Positions 1 through 7,605 of a stretch of DNA of 10,854 bases are shown here, piece after piece. The stretch spans positions 1-10,854 of the forward strand of contig JAXJVS010000096.1 in the NCBI GenBank assembly GCA_036308445.1, in the 5' to 3' direction. Positions within the stretch are counted from its first letter, which is position 1; each line of letters begins with the position of its first letter. The notes beneath the pieces are model-generated. The model saw only the letters and a program-made list of their open reading frames with translations, was not told where the DNA came from and searched no databases. The DNA is from MGBC113645 sp036308445. GTDB taxonomy: Bacteria > Bacillota_I > Bacilli_A > Erysipelotrichales > Coprobacillaceae. Both the position numbers and the translations under genes were made by a program.

Positions 1-1
1 A

Positions 2-1318
2 TGTATTATTACTTCTAAACTAACAGTGTGTATTGTTTATGAATATATGTTTTGTGCAATGATATTAATTCCTTTATATATTGCATTTGCATTATGTGGA
101 TATACAGATATATTATTTTGGATGATAAATATTATTGATTTTGTAACTTTACCTATTTATCCTTTAATTATTTGTTCAGTATTTATTATTGTTATTATGA
201 GATTTGTACCAATGGTAAGAAGAAAAGACTTATTTAATTTTGTAGGTAGTCTTATATTGATTATCGTATGTTTAGCTTTTTCTATGTATATGACTAATAT
301 TGAAGAGATGGATGCTAATCAATTGACTGCTCTTTTGCTTAATGGAAAGAATAGTATGTTAGGAATGTTTAATTATTTGTTTCCTCATATTACCTTTATA
401 TCTCAAGTATTGTTTACAGGTAAAACTTTTCATATTGTTTCATATTTTGTAGTACAGTTTACAGCAATCATTGTTTTCTTGCTTATTTCTAGAGCTTTAT
501 ATCTTAAAGGAGCTTTAAGTATTGAAGAAACGAATTCGAAGAGAGTAAAACTAACTGATAAAGAACTGACTACAAAATCTAAAAAACAAAATATTTTAAT
601 AAGTTATACTATAAAAGAATTAAAAATATTAATAAGAACACCAGCATATGTAATGAACTGTGTTATTAGTGAATTAATGATACCAATTATGTTTGTTATT
701 GGAATGATGACTGGTGGAAAAGATTTACTTCCAATATTGCAACACTATATTCCAATGATTGACCACCTAATTGCATATTTGTTATTGATAGGAATAGGAT
801 TAGGATTTATGGCTAGTAATACGAGTATGGTATCTGCGACTTCTATTTCTAGAGAAGGGGCTGGTTATGTTTTTATGAAATATATACCTGTATCATTAAA
901 TACGATATTTAATGCAAAAGTATTGTCAGGCTTTATTGTTTCTCAGATAATGATACTATTTGTCTATATTGGTTGCTTGTTTATTTTACCTATTTCTCCA
1001 TTATATATATTACTATCATTTATAAGTGCTGAAATTGGATCGCTATTAGGTAGTTATTTTGGTTTGATGGTAGATGTGATACATCCTAATTTATATTGGG
1101 AAGATGAAACAAGTGCAGTGAAAAGAAGTATATCTGGTATGATGTCAATGTTTACTGGTTTTGGTATTATGACATTTGTAGTGATTATATGTTTGTTTGT
1201 ACCAGGAAATATTATTGATGTTGTGGCTATATTAATTGTGTTATTATTTGCATTATTAAGTTATGTTTTATATCATAAGATAGATATCGTTTTAAGAGAT
1301 ATTTTTAATAAGTTATAA
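2..1318 (+). CDS. ABC-2-like transporter permease, 5'-truncated by window edge
   Basis: This is the C-terminal ~439 residues of a polytopic membrane protein. The frame is open to the left edge with no stop, so the true start is outside the window and the GTG at 26 should not be taken as the start. The protein has two clusters of hydrophobic helices, separated by a charged cytoplasmic stretch (around bases 520-630, rich in Lys/Thr/Glu) that contains KELKILIRTPAYVMN, a typical entry into the second membrane half of ABC-2-type exporters. The layout resembles the putative ABC permease family PF16949, whose members are usually around 540 residues; this is from memory of family style, not a search. 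The ATPase partner would be expected upstream, outside the window. It ends just before a strong terminator, so it is the last gene of its transcript. The substrate cannot be inferred. Confidence 0.7.
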   Translation, partial: CIITSKLTVCIVYEYMFCAMILIPLYIAFALCGYTDILFWMINIIDFVTLPIYPLIICSVFIIVIMRFVPMVRRKDLFNFVGSLILIIVCLAFSMYMTNIEEMDANQLTALLLNGKNSMLGMFNYLFPHITFISQVLFTGKTFHIVSYFVVQFTAIIVFLLISRALYLKGALSIEETNSKRVKLTDKELTTKSKKQNILISYTIKELKILIRTPAYVMNCVISELMIPIMFVIGMMTGGKDLLPILQHYIPMIDHLIAYLLLIGIGLGFMASNTSMVSATSISREGAGYVFMKYIPVSLNTIFNAKVLSGFIVSQIMILFVYIGCLFILPISPLYILLSFISAEIGSLLGSYFGLMVDVIHPNLYWEDETSAVKRSISGMMSMFTGFGIMTFVVIICLFVPGNIIDVVAILIVLLFALLSYVLYHKIDIVLRDIFNKL

Positions 1319-1340
1319 AAAATCCCAGAAGGGATTTTTT
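1317..1340 (+). terminator. Intrinsic terminator after the permease gene
   Basis: A perfect 10-bp stem, AAAAAATCCC (1317-1326) with GGGATTTTTT (1331-1340), closes on an AGAA loop. The stem itself supplies the T-run. It overlaps the TAA stop of the permease (1316-1318). The A-run on the left means it could also work on the minus strand. Confidence 0.85.
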
Positions 1341-1522
1341 ATGTTTTGTAAATTAATTAAATATTTCTTGAATTGAAATGATTAAAACAAGTTGATTTGG
1401 CTATAAAAAGAATTGTACGGTTGACATGAACATTTAGAAAATACTTTTATAAACCTCAATTAAAAAAATAATATGTATATTTTATAATGAATTTAGGATA
1501 AATTTTTGGAAGTTGTATATAC

Positions 1523-1615
1523 TTGAATTCGCACATGATTGATGTGACTATGTGCGCGTAAAGAACTTATCATCATGCAATTCAACTCCTTACAGGGAGA
1601 AAAAGTGATAGTTCT
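1523..1615. ncRNA. Possible structured RNA in the spacer upstream of the lysS T-box
   Basis: The 1341-1698 spacer has no convincing gene, but 1523-1615 is dense in complementary segments. CGCACAT (1530-1536) pairs with ATGTGCG (1550-1556). AGAACTTATCA (1562-1572) pairs, with one bulge, with TGATAGTTCT (1606-1615). CTCCT (1586-1590) pairs with GGGAG (1595-1599). TTGAATT (1523-1529) pairs with AATTCAA (1579-1585). The last pairing crosses the second, so together they would form a pseudoknot. A TATAAT preceded by TG (minus strand, 1616-1624) could start a minus-strand RNA here, while TATAAT at 1483-1488 could start a plus-strand one, so the strand is undecided. I match it to no known RNA family. 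It could also be DNA-level structure or chance in AT-rich DNA. Confidence 0.3.
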
Positions 1616-1698
1616 ATTATAACAAAGAATCGGAGTATTTTTATTTCAAATATGTGCCATGTTTATTTCAAAAAAGTTTCAAATATATAAATATTTGT

Positions 1699-1726
1699 TT
1701 GACTATTATTAAAATTTATATATAAT
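1699..1726 (+). promoter_or_regulatory. Promoter of the T-box-lysS transcript
   Basis: TTGACT (1699-1704) and TATAAT (1721-1726) are separated by 16 bp, close to the housekeeping sigma consensus. Transcription would begin near 1733, just before the base of T-box stem I at about 1743. Confidence 0.7.
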
Positions 1727-1740
1727 AATCTTTGTAGAAA

Positions 1741-1991
1741 AAAGGCGATGAATAGAAGAGTAATCTTAAAAAGATGTTGCTAGAGAGTCCTGGAGATGGT
1801 GGAAAGGGATAATAATCGTTAAGGTGAATAAAGACTAGGAGCCTCATTTTGGATAGAAATTGATAGAATGACGTTATGCCACGTTACAGGCAAGACTGTG
1901 TTAGCAGTTAGTAAGGCTTATATAGTGATGTATAAGTAAATTAGGGTGGTATCGCGATAACTCTCGTCCCTTGGTGGAAGAGAGTTTTTTT
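1741..1991 (+). promoter_or_regulatory. Lysine-specific T-box riboswitch
   Basis: This leader senses uncharged tRNA-Lys and lets transcription read into lysS. The conserved T-box sequence AGGGTGGTATCGCG is at 1943-1956 and can pair through its AGGG with the later CGTCCCT to form the antiterminator. The competing terminator stem, AACTCTC (1959-1965) with GAGAGTT (1980-1986), runs into T residues to 1991. Stem I closes through AGGC (1743-1746) and GCCT (1841-1844). It contains the AGAGAG and GGTGGAAAG-like elements usual for the distal part. In the specifier loop, GTGAATAAAGAC presents AAG (1831-1833), or AAA one base earlier; both are lysine codons, matching the downstream gene. The family assignment is firm; the exact 5' end is approximate. 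Confidence 0.95.
1959..1991 (+). terminator. T-box terminator hairpin
   Basis: A 7-bp stem (AACTCTC and GAGAGTT) is followed by a run of T residues. Its left arm overlaps the antiterminator, so the two folds exclude each other, as in other T-box leaders. Confidence 0.85.
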
Positions 1992-2014
1992 ATTTGTGAA
2001 AAGGAGAAGGAAAA

Positions 2015-3505
2015 ATGGAAGAAAGAAAGTTTAGTGAACAAGAATTAGTTCGTAGAGAAAAATTAGCATTCTTAGAAGAAAGAGGAATTGATCCATTTGG
2101 ACAAAGATTTGATATTACTCATTTTTCTAGTGAAATTAAAGAACAATATGCTGGTAAAACTCATGAAGATTTAGAAGAAATGGCTGTACCTTGCAAAGTT
2201 GCAGGTAGAATTATGACTAAGCGTCGTAAAGGAAAAGTGTGTTTTATGCATATTCAAGATAGAGATGGGCAAATCCAAATCTATATTAGAAAAGATGTTA
2301 TTGGTGAAGATGAATATGAATTAGTTATTAAGAGTGACATTGGAGATATTATTGGTATCGATGGTACTATATTTGTAACTAATACTGGTGAATTATCAGT
2401 AAAGGCTACTAAATATACACATTTAACTAAAGCTTTACGTCCTTTACCAGAAAAATATCATGGTTTAAGTGATATTGAAGAAAGATATAGAAGAAGATAT
2501 GTTGACTTAATTATGAATGAAGATGCTAGAAAGATTGCTTTCGCAAGACCTAAAGTAATTCGTTCAATTCAACATTATTTAGATAATAAAGGTTATGTTG
2601 AAGTAGAAACTCCAGTATTAGGATCTATCTTAGGTGGAGCTGCAGCTAGACCATTCGTTACTCATCATAATACTTTAGATACTAATTTCTATTTAAGAAT
2701 TGCGACAGAATTAGCATTAAAGAGATTAATTGTTGGTGGTATGGATGCGGTTTATGAAATTGGACGTTTATTTAGAAATGAAGGTATGGATAGAACTCAT
2801 AATCCTGAATTCACTACTATTGAAGTATATAAAGCATTTAGTGATCTTGAAGGTATGATGGATTTAACTGAAGGTATTATTTCTAATGCTGCTATGGAAG
2901 TATGTGGTACATATGATATTGAATATAAAGGACATAAGTTATCATTAGCTCCAGGATTTAAACGTATTTCTATGACAGATGCTATTAAAGAAAAAACTGG
3001 AATTGATTTTGCATCTCAAATGACATTTGAAGAAGCTAAAGCTTTAGCAGATGAACATGGTATTGAAGTAGAACCACATTTCCAATATGGACATATTATT
3101 AATGCATTCTATGAAAAATATGTAGAAGAAACAATTGTAGAACCAACATTCGTATATGGTCATCCAATTGAAATTTCTCCATTAGCTAAAAAGAACTTAG
3201 AAGATCCAAGATTTACTCAAAGATTTGAGTTATTTATCTGTGGAAATGAATATGCTAATGCATTTACTGAATTAAATGATCCTATTGATCAATATGAAAG
3301 ATTTGCGAATCAGTTAAAAGAAAAAGAATTAGGTAATGATGAAGCAAATGAAATGGATTTAGATTACGTAGAAGCATTAGAATACGGATTACCACCAACA
3401 GGTGGTATGGGTATGGGAATTGATAGATTAGTTATGTTATTAACAGGACAAGAATCTATTCAAGAAGTTATCTTATTCCCACAAATGAAACCAAGAAATA
3501 AATAG
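2015..3505 (+). CDS. lysS: Lysyl-tRNA synthetase, class II
   Basis: Cytoplasmic enzyme that charges tRNA-Lys with lysine using ATP. The 496 residues match the usual bacterial class II length. An N-terminal OB-fold anticodon-binding domain spans about residues 60-140. The catalytic core follows, with motif 1 around 181-202 (ending YVEVETPVL), motif 2 at 253-267 (FRNEGMDRTHNPEFT) and motif 3 at 463-472 (GGMGMGIDRL). The ATG at 2015 has an AGGAGAAGG ribosome binding site just upstream, following the T-box. The 3' end is the insertion site of the mobile element: codons 461-485 lie in the 77-bp sequence repeated at 10759. Codons downstream of the crossover, including the stop, were therefore probably brought by the element. 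The reading frame is intact, so the gene should be functional. Confidence 0.97.
   Translation: MEERKFSEQELVRREKLAFLEERGIDPFGQRFDITHFSSEIKEQYAGKTHEDLEEMAVPCKVAGRIMTKRRKGKVCFMHIQDRDGQIQIYIRKDVIGEDEYELVIKSDIGDIIGIDGTIFVTNTGELSVKATKYTHLTKALRPLPEKYHGLSDIEERYRRRYVDLIMNEDARKIAFARPKVIRSIQHYLDNKGYVEVETPVLGSILGGAAARPFVTHHNTLDTNFYLRIATELALKRLIVGGMDAVYEIGRLFRNEGMDRTHNPEFTTIEVYKAFSDLEGMMDLTEGIISNAAMEVCGTYDIEYKGHKLSLAPGFKRISMTDAIKEKTGIDFASQMTFEEAKALADEHGIEVEPHFQYGHIINAFYEKYVEETIVEPTFVYGHPIEISPLAKKNLEDPRFTQRFELFICGNEYANAFTELNDPIDQYERFANQLKEKELGNDEANEMDLDYVEALEYGLPPTGGMGMGIDRLVMLLTGQESIQEVILFPQMKPRNK
3350..3490 (+). repeat. attL: lysS 3'-end copy at the left junction of the element
   Basis: These 141 bp match 10714-10854 at a constant offset of 7364 bp with 10 mismatches. 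Bases 3395-3471 (77 bp) are identical and must contain the recombination crossover. Mismatches lie on both sides: six to the left (one Leu/Met change, the rest silent) and four to the right (all silent). Integrase lies immediately inside this junction, the usual position for int next to attL. The minimal core used by the recombinase is likely much shorter than 77 bp and cannot be located from this sequence alone. Confidence 0.9.
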
Positions 3506-3555
3506 TGATAAAATCAAGATAATTTGAATTATTAAAATAAAATATACAAGAAAAT

Positions 3556-3627
3556 AAAAAGCATAATTTAAACTATAATCACTTCAATTAATGAAATGAT
3601 ATTCAGTTTATTATTATGCTTTTTTTA
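3556..3627. terminator. Bidirectional terminator between lysS and the integrase gene
   Basis: AAAAAGCATAAT (3556-3567) pairs with ATTATGCTTTTT (3613-3624), and TAAACT/AGTTTA extends the inner stem. T residues follow on the plus strand. On the minus strand the fold is followed by TTTTTATTTTC. It can therefore end both lysS and the convergent integrase operon. It lies inside the element, so the element appears to supply lysS with its terminator. Confidence 0.75.
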
Positions 3628-3656
3628 TTTGATTCTTATAGTAAGATTTATGGTCT

Positions 3657-3676
3657 TGGCATACAAGTGGCATACA
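3657..3676. repeat. Probable left arm-type integrase sites (two TGGCATACA)
   Basis: TGGCATACA occurs at 3657-3665 and 3668-3676, 11 bp apart, about one helical turn, directly after the integrase stop codon. The same nonamer pair is found near the other end of the element at 10590-10610. Integrases with an N-terminal arm-binding domain, like this one, bind such short direct repeats near both element ends. The binding itself is inferred. Confidence 0.6.
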
Positions 3677-3681
3677 CTATA

Positions 3682-4782
3682 TCATAATTCATCAATATAT
3701 TCGATTAAAGTTTTACGACTTTTTTCATAAATATGTGCATATGTGCTTCTTAACATTTCAACACTATGTCCTAATCTATCAGCAATTAATAATTCTGAAA
3801 TCATAGGATTTGATAACAAATAACTTGCATGTGAATGTCTTAACCCATGTACCGTTATTCTTTTAACTCCTGATTTTTCTACATCTTCATTAAACCATCT
3901 TCTTAGTGTGGCTATCGAGATATAAGTTTGATCTTTATACAAATAGTAATCATCATTAAATCCTTCTAGTTGAGAAACAATAACATATCTTTGTTTTAAT
4001 TTTTGTACTAATTTATATGGTAGTTGTATTGTTCTATTTGAACGAGGTGTTTTAGGTGAAGTTATTTTTGAAGTAATAGCACTTAAAGATTTTGATATTG
4101 TTAATTGATTATTAATTAAATCAACATCTTTCCATTGTAAAGCACAAAACTCACCAATACGTAAACCTGTAAGAAACATAAATTCGTATATATCTCTTTT
4201 GTATTCATCTTCAACAGTATTAATAAACTTGTTATATTCTTCTATTTCCCAAAAATTTTCTTCGCATGATTGTTTTTTTATGACTTTATTAGGATCTTTA
4301 GGAGGTTTTACTTTATGACAGGGATTCTTTTGTAACCAATTGTGATCTACTGCATATGTAAATAAGCCGGATAGATGTAATAGAATATTGCGTGTTGAAG
4401 ATTCACCATAAATGCGTCCATTATAACCGTTTTTTGAAATATTATTAATCCAGCGTGTAATTTCTAGTGTTGTTATATCATCTATATAGCGATTGCCAAA
4501 GCTGGGTGATATGACATATTTTTCAAATCTTTTATACGCCTTGATTGTAGATAATTTAATATGACTGGGAGCATCTTTATGATACTCCACAATCAAATCA
4601 TTTAATATTAAACGAGATGGTAAAATATTATTGTATTGTTTTAAAAACTCTGTTTCTGCTAATTTAGCAGCTTTTTTACTTTTAAATCCTCTTCGTTTGT
4701 AGTTTCTTCTTTTTCCATTTTCATCCTTAGGCAGTTTTCCATAGAACGACCATGTTCCATTACTTTCTTTTTGTTGAGCCAT
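3682..4782 (-). CDS. int: Tyrosine recombinase / site-specific integrase
   Basis: Catalyses integration and excision of the element at lysS. The 366 residues show the Tn916/phage-type layout. An N-terminal arm-DNA-binding domain covers about 10-47 (WSFYGKLPKDENGKRR, then KRRGFKSKKAA). A SAM-like core-binding domain covers about 58-153, and the catalytic domain about 175-366. Active-site residues are complete: R208 (TGLRIGE), K244 (SPKTPRSNR), H312 and R315 (VHGLRHSHAS), H339 (RLGHS) and nucleophile Y348 (STYAHIY). Its ATG overlaps the stop of the upstream excisionase-like gene in TAATG, with AGGAG seven bases upstream, so the two are translationally coupled. The gene converges on lysS across a bidirectional terminator. 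It appears intact and active. Confidence 0.95.
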   Translation of the reverse strand: MAQQKESNGTWSFYGKLPKDENGKRRNYKRRGFKSKKAAKLAETEFLKQYNNILPSRLILNDLIVEYHKDAPSHIKLSTIKAYKRFEKYVISPSFGNRYIDDITTLEITRWINNISKNGYNGRIYGESSTRNILLHLSGLFTYAVDHNWLQKNPCHKVKPPKDPNKVIKKQSCEENFWEIEEYNKFINTVEDEYKRDIYEFMFLTGLRIGEFCALQWKDVDLINNQLTISKSLSAITSKITSPKTPRSNRTIQLPYKLVQKLKQRYVIVSQLEGFNDDYYLYKDQTYISIATLRRWFNEDVEKSGVKRITVHGLRHSHASYLLSNPMISELLIADRLGHSVEMLRSTYAHIYEKSRKTLIEYIDEL

Positions 4783-5066
4783 TACATTGCTCCTACAATA
4801 GCGTTATGATAATTCATTCTATTAATATCATCTTGTTTACGTTTTTCAACAGTTTGTTTGCTTATAATGGCATTACTCTTATTACTAACATCTAAACCAA
4901 TATAATCTTCTTGAAAAGTACGAATTACTTTTTGGGAAAACATATAATTTTTACCAATTTTAATACCATTTATTATACCTATCTCACGTAACATGGATAT
5001 TGTATTTACATGAACATGGAGTAATTCAGCAACTTCTTCTCTTGTTAACATTTTTAAATCATCCAT
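4782..5066 (-). CDS. xis: Excisionase-like HTH DNA-binding protein
   Basis: A 94-residue protein with an N-terminal MerR/excisionase-type helix-turn-helix: MLTREEVAELLHVHVNTIS at about 6-24, then a wing with IGIINGIKIGKNYMFSQKVIRTF to about 51. The basic C-terminal tail is of unknown fold. Such proteins bend attachment-site DNA to favour excision by the adjacent integrase, and many also repress transcription. It sits in the mob-xis-int part of the operon, 10 bases after the relaxase stop; its AGGAGG ribosome binding site overlaps that stop. Its last base is shared with the int start codon. The role is inferred from fold and position; a purely regulatory role is possible. Confidence 0.75.
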   Translation of the reverse strand: MDDLKMLTREEVAELLHVHVNTISMLREIGIINGIKIGKNYMFSQKVIRTFQEDYIGLDVSNKSNAIISKQTVEKRKQDDINRMNYHNAIVGAM

Positions 5067-5076
5067 AATTTTCCTC

Positions 5077-6318
5077 CTATCGTGTTAAATCTTTAAATTT
5101 ATAGTTGTTTTTATGTTTTGTGATGAATTCATCATTAGGTAAATTGTGACTATCTAAAAATAAAATTCTCTCTTTTAATGTATCGAATACTTTAGATATT
5201 TTGTTGATTGCTTTTGAGCATATATCCTCAAGTGAGCATATATTAATAGAGAGATCATTTTGTTTGAATATTCTTTTAAATTCTTTGAATATGCTATCTA
5301 ATCCAACTAAAGAAAGAAATGATTCATGAATAAATAATTGTTGTTCAAGTTTTTCTTTTTTTTCGGCTAAGTTAAGGTTTCTTCTTTTTAAATCATGGAT
5401 ATCATATTCATGATCTTCAATTCTTTTTTCTAAACTCTCTATTGATGAATAAAGATTATCAATAATACGCTCTTTTTCTTTAACTCTTTTAGCTAAAGGC
5501 ATTGCTCTATACATATCTATTTCTTTTTTTTGAACACCAATAACCTTAATAAGTTTATCATTATCAATCGAAAGCTTATTGTTTGAAACAGTTAAATCTT
5601 TAATGATTTTATTGGCTTGAGATAGAGATTTTACCTTAGTGATTAATGATCCTTCATATTCAATATTTTCAGCTTGTATCGCAAGTTCTTTAGAAATTGC
5701 GATATTATCTTGAATATTATTTTTAGCCTTCTCAAGGCATATATCTTCTTGATTTTTTAATTCTTTAATAGTTCTGTTTCCATTGATGGTAGCACCATTA
5801 AGGATTTCAGGACTATATCCAAGTATCGGTTCAATATAATCAGATAGTCGTGTGTGAAAGTCTTTAAGATGATTCCTTGTTATTATTTTTTTACAATTTA
5901 ATCTTTCAATGTCATTATCAATAATAACTGGAACAAATCCAACATGAATATGTGGTGTCTTTTCATCATTATGAACCCAAGCACAGACAATATTTTTTTG
6001 ACCATACTCTTGTTTCATAAAATTAAATACTGATTCGAAAAATTTTTGTTCATCTTCTTCTTTAACGTTTTTTGGTAAAGTTACAATCCAGTCAACCATA
6101 ACAACGATATCTTTTCTATTAATATGTTTGACTTCGTTGATACGTTTTGAAATAAATTCTTCAGGACGTAATGGTTGTAAAGATTGTGCAAGATTATAAT
6201 TGTTTTGACTTCTATTGACATCAATATCTTTATTAGATAATTCACATCCACTTCTGCGTTCATAGTGGATTGCTAAACCTACAATACTACTTCTGTCATA
6301 CTTTTGAGCATGAGCCAT
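5077..6318 (-). CDS. mob: MobV-family relaxase (Pre/Mob)
   Basis: Nicks one strand at oriT and pilots it during conjugative mobilization. The 413 residues begin with the Pre/Mob domain (about 1-200). HYERRSG at 18-24 and the following NRSQNNYNL (35-43) fit the N-terminal conserved region, VDWIVTLPK (75-83) is the second motif, and the metal-binding three-histidine motif is H116, H123 and H125 in HNDEKTPHIHVGFVP. Residues about 225-335 are strongly coiled-coil, as is common in MobV C-termini. Start: ATG at 6318 with AAAAAAGGAGG upstream. No mating-pair genes are visible, so transfer would need machinery from a co-resident conjugative element. The candidate oriT is immediately upstream. Confidence 0.92.
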   Translation of the reverse strand: MAHAQKYDRSSIVGLAIHYERRSGCELSNKDIDVNRSQNNYNLAQSLQPLRPEEFISKRINEVKHINRKDIVVMVDWIVTLPKNVKEEDEQKFFESVFNFMKQEYGQKNIVCAWVHNDEKTPHIHVGFVPVIIDNDIERLNCKKIITRNHLKDFHTRLSDYIEPILGYSPEILNGATINGNRTIKELKNQEDICLEKAKNNIQDNIAISKELAIQAENIEYEGSLITKVKSLSQANKIIKDLTVSNNKLSIDNDKLIKVIGVQKKEIDMYRAMPLAKRVKEKERIIDNLYSSIESLEKRIEDHEYDIHDLKRRNLNLAEKKEKLEQQLFIHESFLSLVGLDSIFKEFKRIFKQNDLSINICSLEDICSKAINKISKVFDTLKERILFLDSHNLPNDEFITKHKNNYKFKDLTR

Positions 6319-6340
6319 ATGATTCAGTCCTCCTTTTTTA

Positions 6341-6411
6341 GCTCCCGGCAGGGCAAGTTTTCAAAAGCGTAGGCATTTTGGTATAACTTGCTAGCCCAAA
6401 ATATTTGGGCT
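6341..6411. other. Candidate origin of transfer (oriT) region
   Basis: The non-coding gap before the relaxase gene holds an inverted repeat, GCAAGTT (6353-6359) with AACTTGC (6385-6391), next to the GC-rich CCCGGCAGGG (6344-6353). It also holds a perfect 8-bp hairpin, AGCCCAAA/TTTGGGCT (6393-6411, ATA loop). MobV origins usually lie directly upstream of mob and contain such repeats. This is the most GC-rich non-coding spot in the element. I cannot identify the nick site, and the hairpin followed by TTCTTTT could instead be a plus-strand terminator. Confidence 0.5.
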
Positions 6412-6442
6412 TTCTTTTCAAAGATTGCCGATAGGCGCAGAT

Positions 6443-7468
6443 TTACTTCTTTGATGACACGATGACAGATGCATTGGCACCTGTTTCATCTGTCACACTG
6501 TCATTTTTTATACCTTCATCATAATATTTGATATTGATAATTCTCTTTTTACCACTACGTTCATTTGAGAAAGTAACATTGTTTTCTTCAAGGTAGTGAT
6601 GATGAAGTTTTAAATATTTAGTTAAGTAACTTGGATTAATTTCCATTTTACTTTTTTGTACGATTTCTTGGCATGTACCTGCAAGTCGATGATTATCTTC
6701 GTTAACGACAGTATTAATTAATGAAAGAATATTTTTAGGGATTTCTTCTGTTGATTCATCATTTTCTTCATCTAATAACCAATTTATATCATTGACGTCC
6801 TTTTTTATTTTGATGATCGACTTATTGTTTCTTAAAATAAGCTTTAGTTCTCCATGTTTTGCAAATTCATTACGAACAGAGAGAAGCAATGAACCTGTAG
6901 TTGCTCCGGAAAGAGCTTTTGAACCAAGTAAGTTATCTTGTTCTAGTTTTGCTTTTTCTTTTTTGGTATGATGGATAATTATGCCGACTAAGTTCTTTTC
7001 AACAATAGAATCTCTTAATTGTTTAAGAATAGGATAAACATCGTAATAGTTATCATTGCTAGAAACAACTTCTTCTAATCCTATATATGAATCAATAATA
7101 ACCAAACGATAATTGTCAATATCTTTAGTATTAATAAGTACTTCATTAATATCATAAATTGATTTTGAGTTGTTGAATTCATAAAGAACTTCTTTTAATC
7201 CCTTTAGATTTAAAGCAATGATCCTTCCTTTTGCTTCATAATCATAATTATCATTATCAAAATATAATACTTTGCCTTTCGGCATAGACTTACCGAGAAA
7301 GTTATTGCCAGTAGCTATACAATTTGCCATATTAGTGGCGATTATAGATTTCCCAACTTTACTCGTTCCAGCAAGTACATATAGTCCGGGTCTAAGTATT
7401 CCACCAAATATTTCTTGACCTTCTGCTTTAAATACTTTATTTAATAACTCTTCTTGTGTAATGGGCAT
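6443..7468 (-). CDS. RepA-like AAA ATPase / replicative helicase (AAA_25 type)
   Basis: A RecA-fold ATPase of the RSF1010 RepA type, expected to form a hexameric helicase supporting replication of the excised or transferred element. The ATG at 7468 is preferred (341 aa) because AAAGGAG lies seven bases upstream; an in-frame TTG at 7510 would add 14 residues but has no such site. Walker A is GTSKVGKS (34-41), Walker B is LVIIDS (122-127), a GIIIHHTKK strand follows at 152-160, and LLGSKALSGATTGS at 170-183 is a segment typical of RepA/RAD55-like ATPases. The C-terminal 90 residues look like a winged helix. No primase or separate initiator is visible in the element. The gene follows the small HTH gene after a structured leader and precedes oriT-mob. 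Confidence 0.8.
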   Translation of the reverse strand: MPITQEELLNKVFKAEGQEIFGGILRPGLYVLAGTSKVGKSIIATNMANCIATGNNFLGKSMPKGKVLYFDNDNYDYEAKGRIIALNLKGLKEVLYEFNNSKSIYDINEVLINTKDIDNYRLVIIDSYIGLEEVVSSNDNYYDVYPILKQLRDSIVEKNLVGIIIHHTKKEKAKLEQDNLLGSKALSGATTGSLLLSVRNEFAKHGELKLILRNNKSIIKIKKDVNDINWLLDEENDESTEEIPKNILSLINTVVNEDNHRLAGTCQEIVQKSKMEINPSYLTKYLKLHHHYLEENNVTFSNERSGKKRIINIKYYDEGIKNDSVTDETGANASVIVSSKK

Positions 7469-7475
7469 ATAAAAA

Positions 7476-7563
7476 CTCCTTTTCAATAAATTAAATTTGA
7501 AAGGAGACAATTTGTTTGTTATAATTCTCGATGAAAGAGCATTATAAAAACATGTCTCTTTTC
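7476..7563 (-). promoter_or_regulatory. Leader with two competing hairpins before the helicase gene
   Basis: On the minus-strand transcript, GAAAAGAGACA (complement of 7553-7563) pairs with TGTCTCCTTTC (complement of 7499-7509). Inside it, TTATAATGCTC (7537-7547) pairs with GAGAATTATAA (7519-7529) around a 7-base loop; each arm pair has one mismatch. The same CTCCTTTC can instead pair with GAAAAGGAG (7476-7484), which is the helicase ribosome binding site. The two folds exclude each other, so the upstream hairpin would free the site and its absence would hide it. A 7-codon open frame (MLFHREL) starts within the first arm, which would fit leader-peptide control. All of this is inferred from base pairing. 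Confidence 0.5.
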
Positions 7564-7569
7564 GTGGGT

Positions 7570-7605
7570 GACTATCTAGAAAGTTTGGCGATGGACTAGA
7601 TAGTC
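7570..7605. repeat. Perfect 10-bp inverted repeat after the small HTH gene
   Basis: GACTATCTAG (7570-7579) and CTAGATAGTC (7596-7605) are exact inverted copies around a 16-base loop. The right arm includes the stop codon of the small HTH gene. There is no clean T-run on the minus strand, so it is a poor terminator there; on the plus strand TTTTCGTTT follows. It may stabilise or process the operon mRNA, or be a protein-binding site. Confidence 0.55.

Noticed and set aside
1421..1450. A promoter TTGACA with TTTTAT in the spacer after the permease
   Set aside because: The -10 match is poor at 18-bp spacing and no gene follows; it is kept only as a weak possibility for the structured region.
6081..6263. 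A 60-codon minus-strand open frame inside the relaxase gene
   Set aside because: It lies entirely within the well-supported mob coding sequence in another frame, has no plausible ribosome binding site and no recognisable domain.
7469..7510. A 14-residue N-terminal extension of the helicase from a TTG
   Set aside because: The extension has no ribosome binding site before it, and it reads through the AAAGGAG that is well placed for the ATG at 7468.
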